Source: Sulfurimonadaceae bacterium (lineage in GTDB: Bacteria > Campylobacterota > Campylobacteria > Campylobacterales > Sulfurimonadaceae). From it: a stretch of DNA of 14,332 nt. A model generated the notes under the pieces. That model was not told where the DNA came from and did not search any database. It was given only the letters and a program-made list of their open reading frames with translations. Positions within the stretch are counted from its first letter, which is position 1. Every line of letters begins with the position of its first letter. Location of the stretch: assembly GCA_026193155.1 (NCBI GenBank), contig JAPHSI010000213.1, forward strand, positions 1-14,332. The letters are read 5' to 3'. This document shows positions 6,764 through 14,332 of the stretch, piece after piece. Both the position numbers and the translations under genes were made by a program.

Positions 6764-7540
6764 TTGTATTTCATAGATGTTCAAGGTACTTTGATAAGTG
6801 ATGAAGATAAAAGCCCGATTAGTGGAAGCTTGGAGTTTATCGAGAAATTAAATAGTGAAAATATTCCATATATGGTTGTTACAAACAACACTAAAAAAGC
6901 TTCATTAGATTTTTATAACTTTTTAAAGCAAAGTGGTTTTAATTTTTCATTTGATAAGTATCTTGACCCCTTAATGCTTTTGGAATCTCGTGTAGAAAAA
7001 GATTCTGTAGCAGCTTATGGAGCTAAAGAGTTTTTAGAAACTTTGCAAAAAATGGGATACAAATTTAATTATGAAAATCCTAAAACGGTATTGGTAGCGA
7101 TAAAAGAAGATTTTAACTCAGAAGAATTTGCTCAGATGATAGATTTTTTATTATCAGGAGCAAAACTTGTAGGGATGCATGAGACATCTATTTATGCAAA
7201 AAACTCCAAAAGATATCCGGGTGTAGGTGCAGTTTTAAAGCTTTTAGAGTTTGCAACAAGTGTGAGTTATGATGTTGTTGGAAAGCCGAGTTTGGCATTT
7301 TATGAAGAGGGCTTAAAACGTTTGCAAAAGCAAAATAGCGATGCAGAGTATAGCAAGATAACTATGATTAGTGATGATGTAAAAGGTGATCTTGGTGGAG
7401 CAAAAGAGCTAGGTATGAAGTCTGTCTTTGTAACTAGCGGAAAATATAGAACAGCAGATGAAATAGTTCCATTTTTGCAAGAAAATCTAAAGCCGGATGA
7501 GATATATGCAAACATGGCAGATATTTTAAAGCAGATGTAG
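6764..7540 (+). CDS. HAD superfamily subfamily IIA hydrolase, HDHD2/LHPP-like, with a modified motif I
   Basis: This 258-residue protein belongs to the haloacid dehalogenase phosphatase superfamily, with a NagD-type C2 cap between motifs II and III. Motif I is FIDVQGTL (nucleophile Asp5), motif II is VVTNNT (Thr40), motif III is VVGKPS (Lys174) and motif IV is ISDDVKGD (Asp204, Asp205, Asp209). The second aspartate of the normal DxD motif is Gln7, so the usual acid/base residue is missing. The overall pattern, including GMHETSIYAK, FATSVSYDVVGKP and SGKYR, resembles animal HDHD2 and LHPP, which to my knowledge have Ser at that position. The substrate is unknown. The gene starts with TTG, ten bases after lysA and 12 before pheA, and matches Cj0315 in position. 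A role linked to amino-acid synthesis is only a guess from context. Confidence 0.85.
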   Translation: MYFIDVQGTLISDEDKSPISGSLEFIEKLNSENIPYMVVTNNTKKASLDFYNFLKQSGFNFSFDKYLDPLMLLESRVEKDSVAAYGAKEFLETLQKMGYKFNYENPKTVLVAIKEDFNSEEFAQMIDFLLSGAKLVGMHETSIYAKNSKRYPGVGAVLKLLEFATSVSYDVVGKPSLAFYEEGLKRLQKQNSDAEYSKITMISDDVKGDLGGAKELGMKSVFVTSGKYRTADEIVPFLQENLKPDEIYANMADILKQM

Positions 7541-7552
7541 TTGGGAGTTGGT

Positions 7553-8641
7553 ATGAAAACACTAGATGAATGTCGGATTAAAATTGATGAGTTAGATGAT
7601 AAACTTTTAGATATTTTAAATGAACGTATGAAAGTAGTTGAGCGTGTCGGTGAGATAAAACATGATACGGGTGGTGCTATCTATAGGCCTGAACGTGAGA
7701 AAGCAATAATTGAACGTTTGAGCGCTAAAAGTAAAAAAGACGGCGGACTTTTAAATAAGGCTGCTATTGAAGCTATGTTTTTAGAACTATTCGCAGTATC
7801 ACGTAACCTTGAACTACCAGAACGCATTGCATATCTAGGACCTGAAGGTAGTTTTACGCATCAGGCTGCCGAGAGCCGTTTTGGTGCTATGAGTGATTAT
7901 ATGTCATTAGGCTCAATTTATTCTGTTTTTAAAACTCTTGAAGCAAAACGTGCAAAATTCGGTGTAGTACCCATTGAGAATTCACGTGATGGCATAGTAG
8001 GTGAGACACTTGATCTGCTTGCTAAATCATCTGTAAAAATAGTAGCGGAACTTTATATGCCTATCCATATGTCTTTTGCTACAAAATGTAAAGATTTAAG
8101 TGAGATAAAAAAGATATATTCAAAAGACAAAGGTTTTGGGCAGTGTAGAGAGTTTTTAAATGAACATGGGCTAATGGATGCGGAATTAATACCTGTTGAG
8201 AGTACGGCTAAAGCTGCAATACTAGCTAGTGAAGAACCTTACTCAGCAGCTATTTGTTCCCATATAGCTGCAAAACTTTACGGTGTGCCTATACTTTTTA
8301 ATGATGTAGAAGATGATATTGGAAGTTCAACTAGATTTGTAATTTTGAGTGATTTTAAAAATGGTCAAAGTGAGAATGATAAGACATCTATTTTTGTTCA
8401 ACTAAAAGATGCGGTTAAAGCGGGTTCACTTGTTCATTTTCTACAAGATTTTGACGATGCAGATATAAATATGTCCAAAATTGAATCACGTCCCTCAAAA
8501 GATAAAGAAGGATTTGGATATTGGTTTTTTATAGATTTTTACGGACATATCGATGAACCAAGAATTCAAGAAATAATAAAAAAACATGATGGAGAGATAA
8601 CATGGCTTGGAAGCTATGTGAAGGGTGATAATGAAATTTAA
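7553..8641 (+). CDS. pheA: Bifunctional chorismate mutase / prephenate dehydratase
   Basis: PheA converts chorismate to prephenate and then to phenylpyruvate, the committed route to phenylalanine. The 362 residues hold three parts. An AroQ-type chorismate mutase helix bundle spans about residues 1-85 (LDECRIKIDELDDKLLDILN, later YRPEREKAI). A prephenate dehydratase domain begins at AYLGPEGSFTHQAA, continues through VVPIENSRDGIVGET and ends with the catalytic GSSTRF. A C-terminal ACT domain carries GSLV and ESRPS, the phenylalanine-binding motifs, so feedback inhibition by Phe is expected. The start is ATG 7553, five bases after GGAG. A TTG at 7541 in the same frame overlaps that site and is less likely. 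The last 11 bases overlap hisC. Confidence 0.96.
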   Translation: MKTLDECRIKIDELDDKLLDILNERMKVVERVGEIKHDTGGAIYRPEREKAIIERLSAKSKKDGGLLNKAAIEAMFLELFAVSRNLELPERIAYLGPEGSFTHQAAESRFGAMSDYMSLGSIYSVFKTLEAKRAKFGVVPIENSRDGIVGETLDLLAKSSVKIVAELYMPIHMSFATKCKDLSEIKKIYSKDKGFGQCREFLNEHGLMDAELIPVESTAKAAILASEEPYSAAICSHIAAKLYGVPILFNDVEDDIGSSTRFVILSDFKNGQSENDKTSIFVQLKDAVKAGSLVHFLQDFDDADINMSKIESRPSKDKEGFGYWFFIDFYGHIDEPRIQEIIKKHDGEITWLGSYVKGDNEI

Positions 8642-9728
8642 TAAACATATTGAGAGTATAAAAACTTATGAGGGTGGAAAGCCTATAGAGTTGGTAGTTC
8701 GTGAGTTTGGAATAAAACCTGAAGATGTTGTAAAACTTGCATCAAATGAGAATCCTAACGGTTGTTCTTTAAAAGTTCAAGAAGCCGTAAAAGATATTGT
8801 TGCAAATATGGCAATGTATCCGGATGATTCTATGATGAAATTAAAAGCAGGGCTTTCACATCGTTTTAGTGTTGATGATGAAAATATTATTATAGGTGCA
8901 GGAAGTGATCAAGTAATTGAACTTGCCGTATATGCTAAAACAAATAAGTCTAGTAAGATACTTGTAAATGGTGTAACCTTTGCAATGTATGATGTATATG
9001 CAAAGCATGTTGGATGTGAGATAATAAAAACTACATCTACAGATACGCATGATTTAGAGCAGTTTTACACACTTTATAAAGAGCATAAACCTGAAATAAT
9101 ATTTTTATGTACACCTAACAATCCGACAGGTGATGCTATGGATGCAAAAGAGATGATGGAGTTTATATCTAAAATAGATTCTGAAACTCTTGTTGTAGTT
9201 GATGGTGCATATATGGAATATGCAAAAGCCAAAGACAGTTCTAAGGCAATTGAACCAAAAGATTTGATTGAAAAATTTGACAATGTACTTTATTTAGGGA
9301 CTTTCTCAAAAGCATATGGTCTTGGAGGAATGCGTGTAGGATATGGAATAAGTAGAGCGAATATAATTAAACAGCTTTATAAACTTCGTCCACCGTTTAA
9401 TATTACCACTCTTTCACTCGAAGCGGCTTCTATTGCACTAGAAGATGAAGAGTTTGTTAATAATAGTATTGAAATGAATTTTAACGAGATGAAACGGTAT
9501 GAAAATTTCGCAAATGAGCAAAAAATAGATATAATTGAGAGCTATACAAACTTTGTAACTTTATGTTTTGGTGAAGAAAAAAACTCGAGTGAGATAGCGG
9601 ACGCACTTCTTAAGCGCGGTATGATAGTCAGAGATTTAAGTGGATATGGGATGAATGCTATCAGGGTAACTGTCGGTAAACCTGAGCAAAATAGCAGATT
9701 TTTTGAGTTACTTGTAGAATATTTATAA
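8631..9728 (+). CDS. hisC: Histidinol-phosphate aminotransferase
   Basis: HisC transfers an amino group from glutamate to imidazole-acetol phosphate in histidine synthesis. Homologues in this clade of aminotransferases can also act on aromatic keto acids. The 365-residue fold I PLP enzyme has KLASNENPNGCS near the start, then CTPNNPTGD, VVDGAYMEYA, the PLP lysine in TFSKAYGLGG (Lys227) and IRVTVG, with the substrate-carboxylate arginine, near the end. ATG 8631 is preferred over GTG 8625 because GAAGGG lies five bases before the ATG. Overlap with pheA suggests coupling. The position next to pheA, which makes phenylpyruvate, makes a second job as an aromatic aminotransferase plausible but unproven. 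Confidence 0.94.
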   Translation: MKFNKHIESIKTYEGGKPIELVVREFGIKPEDVVKLASNENPNGCSLKVQEAVKDIVANMAMYPDDSMMKLKAGLSHRFSVDDENIIIGAGSDQVIELAVYAKTNKSSKILVNGVTFAMYDVYAKHVGCEIIKTTSTDTHDLEQFYTLYKEHKPEIIFLCTPNNPTGDAMDAKEMMEFISKIDSETLVVVDGAYMEYAKAKDSSKAIEPKDLIEKFDNVLYLGTFSKAYGLGGMRVGYGISRANIIKQLYKLRPPFNITTLSLEAASIALEDEEFVNNSIEMNFNEMKRYENFANEQKIDIIESYTNFVTLCFGEEKNSSEIADALLKRGMIVRDLSGYGMNAIRVTVGKPEQNSRFFELLVEYL

Positions 9729-9744
9729 AATAAATGGGAAGTTG

Positions 9745-11463
9745 ATGGATTTTAGCGCACTTTTTTCACAGTTAGTTGTTTTATATGCGAAGTTGACAAA
9801 ACAGCAAAAAATAATTATAGCATCAGCTGTTATAGGGATAGTTGCATTTTTAATTTTTTTAGTAGTATATACTTCAAAAAGCAATAAAGACAATAAGTAT
9901 GAAGTACTATTTGATAAGTTAAGTTCTTCAGATGCTGCAAAGGTTATCGAGCAACTTGAAAAAGAAAATGTTCCATATAAATTAGAGGACAGAAATGTTA
10001 TAAAGGTGCCAAAAGGAGTCGTTTATAAACAAAGAATATCTATAGCTTCTATGGGTATTCCTAAAGATAACGGTGTAGGATTTGAGTTATTTAACGAACA
10101 GGAATTCGGTGCTACTAGCTTTGATCAAAATGTAAAGTATATGAGAGCCTTAGAGGGTGAACTCTCCCGTACTATTGAAGCATTAGGACCTATAGAGAGT
10201 GCTTCAGTTTCTTTAGCTCTTCCAAAAGATTCTTTATTTATTGAAAAACAAATTGACCCTACAGCTTCAGTTATGGTAAATATAGTTGAAGATAGAAGAT
10301 TGTCTCCTAAACAGATTCGCGGTATAAAAAACCTTGTTGCATCTGCCGTGCCAAAACTAACTAGTGATAATGTCATGCTTGTTGACAGTGATGGTGAGAC
10401 TTTGGGTGATGAAGACGAAATGGCTCAAATGAGTGAACTCTCACAAGTTCAGCAAAAGTTTAAAAATAAAGAAGAGAAGAAAAAGCAAAAGAAAATTATA
10501 GAGGTAATATCACCATTTGTCGGTGGTGAACAAAAAGTTAGAGCTCAAGTTACAATAGAGTTTGATTTCTCGATAAAAAATTCTACAAGTGAAACATTTG
10601 ATCCTGAAAATGTAGTAAGAAGTGAACAAGTTAGTGAAGAAGCACGTGAAGGTTCAACTCCTCCAGAAGTTGGTGGTGTACCTGGTACTATTAGTAATAT
10701 CGGCCCGGTAGAGGGACTAAAAAGTAATCAAATTACTGAGAAGTATTCTAAAAACACAGGTACTACAAACTATGAAGTTGGAAAGACAGTCTCAACTACA
10801 AAAAGTCAATTTGCAAGAATAAAACGTATAACAGCAGCCGTAATTGTAGACGGAAGGTACAAAAACAAACTTGATGAAGCAGGGCAATCTACAAATGAAA
10901 AAGAATATGAACCCTTATCTCAGACAGATTTAGAAGCATTATCATCGCTTGTATCACGCTCAATCGGTATAGATGAGAGTAGAGGTGACTTAATAACTGT
11001 TCAAAATTTACAATTTAAACGTACAAAAGGTGTGGTTCAAATTGATGAAATTAGTAAGTTTATGGAATTTTCACAAACTTACTTAGCACCGTTTTCAGGA
11101 CTTTTCAAATACCTTTTTGTTCTTATATTACTTCTTATCCTTTACAAAAAAGTTATCTCTCCGTTCGCAGAGCGTATGCTTGAGATTACTAAAGAAGAAG
11201 AGGAACTTGAAAAACCAAATCTTGATATAGAGGATGATGAAGAAGAAGACTTGGTTGAGAAAGTTCAGCAGATGCGTAAAAAAGTTGAAGACCAACTTGG
11301 TGTGGGTGAGAACTTTAATGAAGATGAACTTAAGTACGATGTACTTCTTGAAAAAGTAAGAGCAATGGCTGAAGATGAACCTGAAGCTACAGCTGCACTT
11401 CTTCAAACATTACTTACTGAAGAACAAGTTGCAGCTGATGTTAAAGATATACCAAAAGGCTAA
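9745..11463 (+). CDS. fliF: Flagellar MS-ring protein FliF
   Basis: FliF forms the membrane ring on which the flagellar basal body, export gate and rotor are built. The 572 residues show an N-terminal membrane helix (about 23-43), then the ring-building region with KYEVLFDKLSSSDAAKVIEQ and VPYKLEDRNVIKVP, and FDQNVKYMRALEGELSRTIE with LALPKDSLF. A Ser/Gly-rich linker follows (about 300-350), then a second membrane helix (about 453-471). The acidic cytoplasmic tail should bind FliG; its last part, DEPEATAALLQTLL, corresponds to the FliG-binding helix. ATG 9745 is used: GGGAA at 9736-9740 is four bases away, and the TTG just before it is too close. It starts 16 bases after hisC with no convincing promoter of its own. 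Confidence 0.96.
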   Translation: MDFSALFSQLVVLYAKLTKQQKIIIASAVIGIVAFLIFLVVYTSKSNKDNKYEVLFDKLSSSDAAKVIEQLEKENVPYKLEDRNVIKVPKGVVYKQRISIASMGIPKDNGVGFELFNEQEFGATSFDQNVKYMRALEGELSRTIEALGPIESASVSLALPKDSLFIEKQIDPTASVMVNIVEDRRLSPKQIRGIKNLVASAVPKLTSDNVMLVDSDGETLGDEDEMAQMSELSQVQQKFKNKEEKKKQKKIIEVISPFVGGEQKVRAQVTIEFDFSIKNSTSETFDPENVVRSEQVSEEAREGSTPPEVGGVPGTISNIGPVEGLKSNQITEKYSKNTGTTNYEVGKTVSTTKSQFARIKRITAAVIVDGRYKNKLDEAGQSTNEKEYEPLSQTDLEALSSLVSRSIGIDESRGDLITVQNLQFKRTKGVVQIDEISKFMEFSQTYLAPFSGLFKYLFVLILLLILYKKVISPFAERMLEITKEEEELEKPNLDIEDDEEEDLVEKVQQMRKKVEDQLGVGENFNEDELKYDVLLEKVRAMAEDEPEATAALLQTLLTEEQVAADVKDIPKG

Positions 11464-11465
11464 TG

Positions 11466-12491
11466 ATGAATCTAAATCAAGTACAACAGGCACAATTTGA
11501 TGAGATGAGTATAGCTGAGAAGATAGCTATACTTTTATTACAACTCGGGGAAGATGTTACTGCAACTTTATTTACCAACATGAATGTTGATAGTATTACG
11601 GAAGTTTCAAAATATATAGCAAGTGATAAGTCGGTTGATCGTGGTGTAGCTACTGCTATTTTAGAAGAGTTTTATGCTATTTTCCAATCTGGACAATACT
11701 TGACAAGTGGTGGTTTGGAATATGCAAGAGAACTTTTATATAGAACATTAGGACCGGAAGAAGCAAAAAGAGTTTTAGATAAACTATCAAAATCTATGCA
11801 AGAATCTCAAAACTTTGCATATCTCTCAAAAATTAAGCCTCAACAACTTTCAGACTTTATTATTAATGAACATCCTCAGACTATTGCACTAATACTTGCC
11901 CATATGGATTCAACTGAAGCTGCTGATACATTAAGCTTCTTCCCAGATGAACTTAGAAGTGAAGTATCTATGAGGATGGCTAAACTTGGTGATATTTCAC
12001 CTTCTGTAATTAAAAGAGTTTCAGCCGTGCTTGAATCTAAACTTGAATCTCTTGCTTCGTACAAAGTTGAGGTTGGTGGACCACGTGCAGTTGCTGACAT
12101 CTTTAATCGTCTTGGGGCTAAGAGTTCTAAAGCTACTTTATCTCAAATTGAACAGCAAGATGAAGAACTTGCATCTATGATTAAAGAGATGATGTTTACA
12201 TTTGAAGATATTTCTACTCTTGATAAAGGTGCAATTACCGAGATTCTTAAAGCTATTGATAAAAAAGAGCTTATGCTTGCGCTTAAATCATCTCCTGAAG
12301 AGCTTAAAGAGAAATTTATGTCTGCAATGAGTGAGCGTGCACAAGAAGCATTCTTAGAAGAGATGCAGTTCCTTGGTGCTGTTAAAATGAAAGAAGTTGA
12401 AGGTGCTCAGCGTAAAATTGTTGAGACTGTTAATGGACTTGCTGAAGCTGGAACTATCCAGATTGGCAATAATGAAGAGATGGTGGAGTAA
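11466..12491 (+). CDS. fliG: Flagellar motor switch protein FliG
   Basis: FliG joins the MS ring to the C-ring and receives torque from the MotA stator. The 341 residues contain the N-terminal FliF-binding domain (AEKIAILLLQLGEDVTATLF), the middle domain with the EHPQ motif (135-138, INEHPQTIALILAHM) and the C-terminal torque domain. The last holds MFTF at 243-246, then LALKSSPEELKEKFMSAMS with the charged helix, and LGAVKMKEVEGAQ. Two ATG codons are in tandem (11463 and 11466). AAAAGG at 11454-11459 is better spaced for the second, while the first overlaps the fliF stop by one base. Either way fliF and fliG are translationally linked, matching the close FliF-FliG contact in the motor. A 16-residue acidic tail ends the protein. 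Confidence 0.97.
   Translation: MNLNQVQQAQFDEMSIAEKIAILLLQLGEDVTATLFTNMNVDSITEVSKYIASDKSVDRGVATAILEEFYAIFQSGQYLTSGGLEYARELLYRTLGPEEAKRVLDKLSKSMQESQNFAYLSKIKPQQLSDFIINEHPQTIALILAHMDSTEAADTLSFFPDELRSEVSMRMAKLGDISPSVIKRVSAVLESKLESLASYKVEVGGPRAVADIFNRLGAKSSKATLSQIEQQDEELASMIKEMMFTFEDISTLDKGAITEILKAIDKKELMLALKSSPEELKEKFMSAMSERAQEAFLEEMQFLGAVKMKEVEGAQRKIVETVNGLAEAGTIQIGNNEEMVE
12485..12488 (+). promoter_or_regulatory. Ribosome binding site for the TTG start of fliH
   Basis: GGAG within GGTGGAG at the end of fliG lies six bases before TTG 12495. No ATG near this point in the fliH frame has comparable support. Confidence 0.5.
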
Positions 12492-12494
12492 ACC

Positions 12495-13295
12495 TTGGCT
12501 AAAGTTATTTCTGAAGGTAAATTATCTAAACATACCATGGATAAGTACAAATTTAAAGTGTTTTCTATGAATGTAAGTAATAATGAAGATAGTTACGAAA
12601 AAGAAGATACAAGTATCCTACAAACAAAAGATAATATATCAGAACCAAAACAAGAATTAGATAATGTTGACTCAAGTTCTTTAAGTACAAGTTCTAAGGA
12701 TTCACTTATCGAGTCATTAATGAAAAAAACTGATGAGATGAGTTCTAATTTTATAAAATTGCAGATGAAACTCGAGAATATGAGTGATGAACATAAACTC
12801 GAACTTGAAAAAGTAAAAGATGAAGCATTTGAAAAAGGTGTTGAAGAGGGACTTGAACAAGCTAAAAAAACTCAAGATGATAACGTCGCAAATGGATTAA
12901 GTCAGTTTATTTCTTCGGTTAAAACACTTGAAAACAGTGCAAAAGAATTTGAATTAGCGTTAGAGGGGATAAAAAACTCTTTATTGGAAGCTGCATGTGA
13001 TATAGCCAAAGAAGTTGTGAGCATAGAACTCTCAAGTAGTTCTAATAACATAGCAAAAGTTTTGTCTGAAGAACTTATAAAAGAGTTGCAAAATGCTTCA
13101 AAGATAAAAATAAAAGTTAATCCTAAAAACCATGGAGCGGTTTCTCAAAGTTTAGGTTCTATGGAACATGTAGAAGTTATCTCTGATTCTGCAATAAGTG
13201 AGGGCGGTGTTGTTGTTTTAAGTGATGCCGGAAATATAGATGCCCAGATTCAAAAAAGATTTGAAAGAGTAAAAAGGGCAGCATTAAGCGAGTAA
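12495..13295 (+). CDS. fliH: Flagellar assembly protein FliH
   Basis: FliH binds the export ATPase FliI as a dimer and delivers it and its substrates to the flagellar type III export gate. The 266-residue protein has a short conserved N-terminus (about 1-25, ending KYKFKVFSM). A Ser/Asp/Glu-rich stretch without clear structure runs to about residue 70. A long charged helix, probably coiled coil, follows (about 72-125, with HKLELEKVKDEAFEKGVEEG). The C-terminal FliH/HrpE-type domain resembles the V-ATPase E stalk: ACDIAKEVVSIEL, then IKVNPKNHGAVSQ, ISEGGVVVLSDAGNIDAQI and a terminal RFERVKRAAL. The start is TTG. It sits three bases after fliG and five before dxs. fliI is not in the window. Sequence is less conserved than FliF and FliG, but order and C-terminal pattern make the call firm. 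Confidence 0.9.
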   Translation: MAKVISEGKLSKHTMDKYKFKVFSMNVSNNEDSYEKEDTSILQTKDNISEPKQELDNVDSSSLSTSSKDSLIESLMKKTDEMSSNFIKLQMKLENMSDEHKLELEKVKDEAFEKGVEEGLEQAKKTQDDNVANGLSQFISSVKTLENSAKEFELALEGIKNSLLEAACDIAKEVVSIELSSSSNNIAKVLSEELIKELQNASKIKIKVNPKNHGAVSQSLGSMEHVEVISDSAISEGGVVVLSDAGNIDAQIQKRFERVKRAALSE

Positions 13296-13300
13296 AGTAT

Positions 13301-14332
13301 ATGGATATAAAGTCAAAAAATATTAAAGAATTAGAATCTATTTGTTCAGATATAAGAAAAAAAATTTTAGAAGTAGTAAGTAAAAATGGTGGACATCTTA
13401 GTTCAACTTTAGGTGCAACAGAGTTAATCGTAGCTATGCATAAAGTGTTTGATAGCAAAACAGACCCATTTATTTTTGATGTTTCTCATCAATCATATGC
13501 ACATAAACTTGTAACAGGTAGATGGGAGGAGTTTGATACTCTAAGAACATTTGGCGGTTTAAGTGGTTATACAAAACCTACCGAGAGTGAAGATGATTAT
13601 TTTGTAGCAGGACATAGTTCTACATCTATATCTTTAGGTGTAGGTGCAGCTAAGGCTATAGCAATAAAAGGTGAACAAAATGAGCGTATACCGGTTGTTA
13701 TGATAGGTGATGGCTCTATGACAGCAGGTATGGTATATGAAGCATTAAATGAGCTTGGTGACAGAAAGTACCCAATGGTTATCATACTAAATGATAATGA
13801 GATGAGTATAGCAAAACCAATAGGTGCAATCTCAAAGATGCTCTCATCTGCAATGGCAAGTCCGTTTTATCAAAGGTTTAAAAAAAATACTGAAAGCTTT
13901 GTAGATAATTTTGGTGAGAGTGCCAGATATATGGCAAAAAGAATGGAAGAATCCCTAAAACTTATAACACCTGGAATTATGTTTGAAGAGATGGGAATAG
14001 ATTATATAGGGCCTGTTGACGGACATGATTTGAAATCATTAATTGAGACTTTTGAATTAGCCAAAAATCTCAATAAACCTGTAATTGTACATGCTCAAAC
14101 TCTAAAGGGTAAAGGTTATGAGATAGCTGAAGGAAAAGAAGAAAAATGGCACGGTGTTGGTCCTTTTGATATTGAGAACGGTAACTCTTCAAAAAAATCA
14201 TCATCAAAATCAGCGACCCAAATTTATACCGAATCATTAATGCATTTGGCTAAGCATAATGACAAGATAGTAGGTGCAACGGCAGCGATGCCTAGCGGTA
14301 CAGGTTTAAGTGAGTTGATGGAGACATATCCA
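13301..14332 (+). CDS. dxs: 1-deoxy-D-xylulose-5-phosphate synthase, 5' part
   Basis: DXS condenses pyruvate and glyceraldehyde-3-phosphate to DXP, using thiamine diphosphate. This is the first step of the MEP isoprenoid pathway and also supplies thiamine and pyridoxal synthesis. The frame is open from ATG 13301 to the last base (344 codons). About 260-280 more residues are expected beyond the edge. Visible motifs are SKNGGHLSSTLGATEL (His32), FDVSHQSYAHKLVTGR (His63), AGHSSTSIS, the thiamine-binding GDGSMTAGM (136-144) with ILNDNEMSI, IGPVDGHD, and TAAMPSGTGL just before the edge. The position after fliH matches both C. jejuni and H. pylori. The ribosome binding site is weak (AGTAAAG at 13291-13297), so coupling to fliH five bases upstream is likely. 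Confidence 0.96.
   Translation, partial: MDIKSKNIKELESICSDIRKKILEVVSKNGGHLSSTLGATELIVAMHKVFDSKTDPFIFDVSHQSYAHKLVTGRWEEFDTLRTFGGLSGYTKPTESEDDYFVAGHSSTSISLGVGAAKAIAIKGEQNERIPVVMIGDGSMTAGMVYEALNELGDRKYPMVIILNDNEMSIAKPIGAISKMLSSAMASPFYQRFKKNTESFVDNFGESARYMAKRMEESLKLITPGIMFEEMGIDYIGPVDGHDLKSLIETFELAKNLNKPVIVHAQTLKGKGYEIAEGKEEKWHGVGPFDIENGNSSKKSSSKSATQIYTESLMHLAKHNDKIVGATAAMPSGTGLSELMETYP

Noticed and set aside
9724..9731. TATAAAAT at the hisC-fliF junction, a possible fliF promoter
   Set aside because: Transcription would begin within about seven bases of the fliF ATG and remove or crowd its ribosome binding site; the sequence is also the end of hisC.
1..14332. Search by eye for tRNA/rRNA genes, CRISPR arrays, insertion sequences, toxin-antitoxin or defence genes
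   Set aside because: Nearly every base is in a recognised housekeeping or flagellar gene, and no repeats or signatures of these elements were seen.

Overview
The window is a dense, AT-rich, single-strand stretch of bacterial chromosome. Every supported gene is on the + strand, gaps are short or absent, and nothing looks mobile. Protein sequences and gene order point to a member of the Campylobacterota (formerly Epsilonproteobacteria). The run rplY-pth-lptF/G permease-lysA-HAD-pheA-hisC-fliF-fliG-fliH-dxs is, from memory, the same order as Cj0311-Cj0321 of Campylobacter jejuni. A type IV pilus retraction ATPase (pilT) and a transaldolase just upstream fit a free-living, Sulfurimonas-like relative better than Campylobacter itself. 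Genus-level placement is inference.

Layout. (1) Positions 1-3148: the 3' part of pabB (folate precursor synthesis), a small unrecognised membrane protein, tal (pentose phosphate pathway) and pilT, which overlaps tal by four bases. (2) 3216-4312: rplY (ribosomal protein L25/Ctc) and pth (peptidyl-tRNA hydrolase), a translation pair two bases apart, behind a probable promoter. (3) 4405-5475: an LptF/LptG-type permease of the lipopolysaccharide export machine. (4) 5548-9728: lysA, a HAD-family hydrolase, pheA and hisC, mostly amino-acid biosynthesis (Lys, Phe, His). (5) 9745-13295: fliF, fliG and fliH, encoding the MS ring, the rotor/switch protein and the export ATPase regulator of the flagellum. 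(6) 13301 to the window end: the first 344 codons of dxs (isoprenoid precursors), cut by the window edge.

From lysA onward the genes are separated by 16 bases or fewer or overlap, so lysA to dxs may be one long transcription unit joining amino-acid synthesis, flagellar basal-body assembly and isoprenoid synthesis. Probable promoters with a shared TTTAG(G/A)TAAAAT core lie before rplY and lysA. Weaker candidates lie before tal and the permease. Three genes (permease, HAD hydrolase, fliH) appear to start with TTG behind good Shine-Dalgarno sequences.

I found no RNA genes, CRISPR arrays, insertion sequences, toxin-antitoxin pairs or defence genes, and no clearly new biological system. The points most worth a second look are a non-canonical HAD catalytic motif (DVQGT), an apparently missing coupling-helix glutamate in the permease, the unrecognised Phe/Tyr-rich membrane protein, and the mixed metabolic-flagellar operon.
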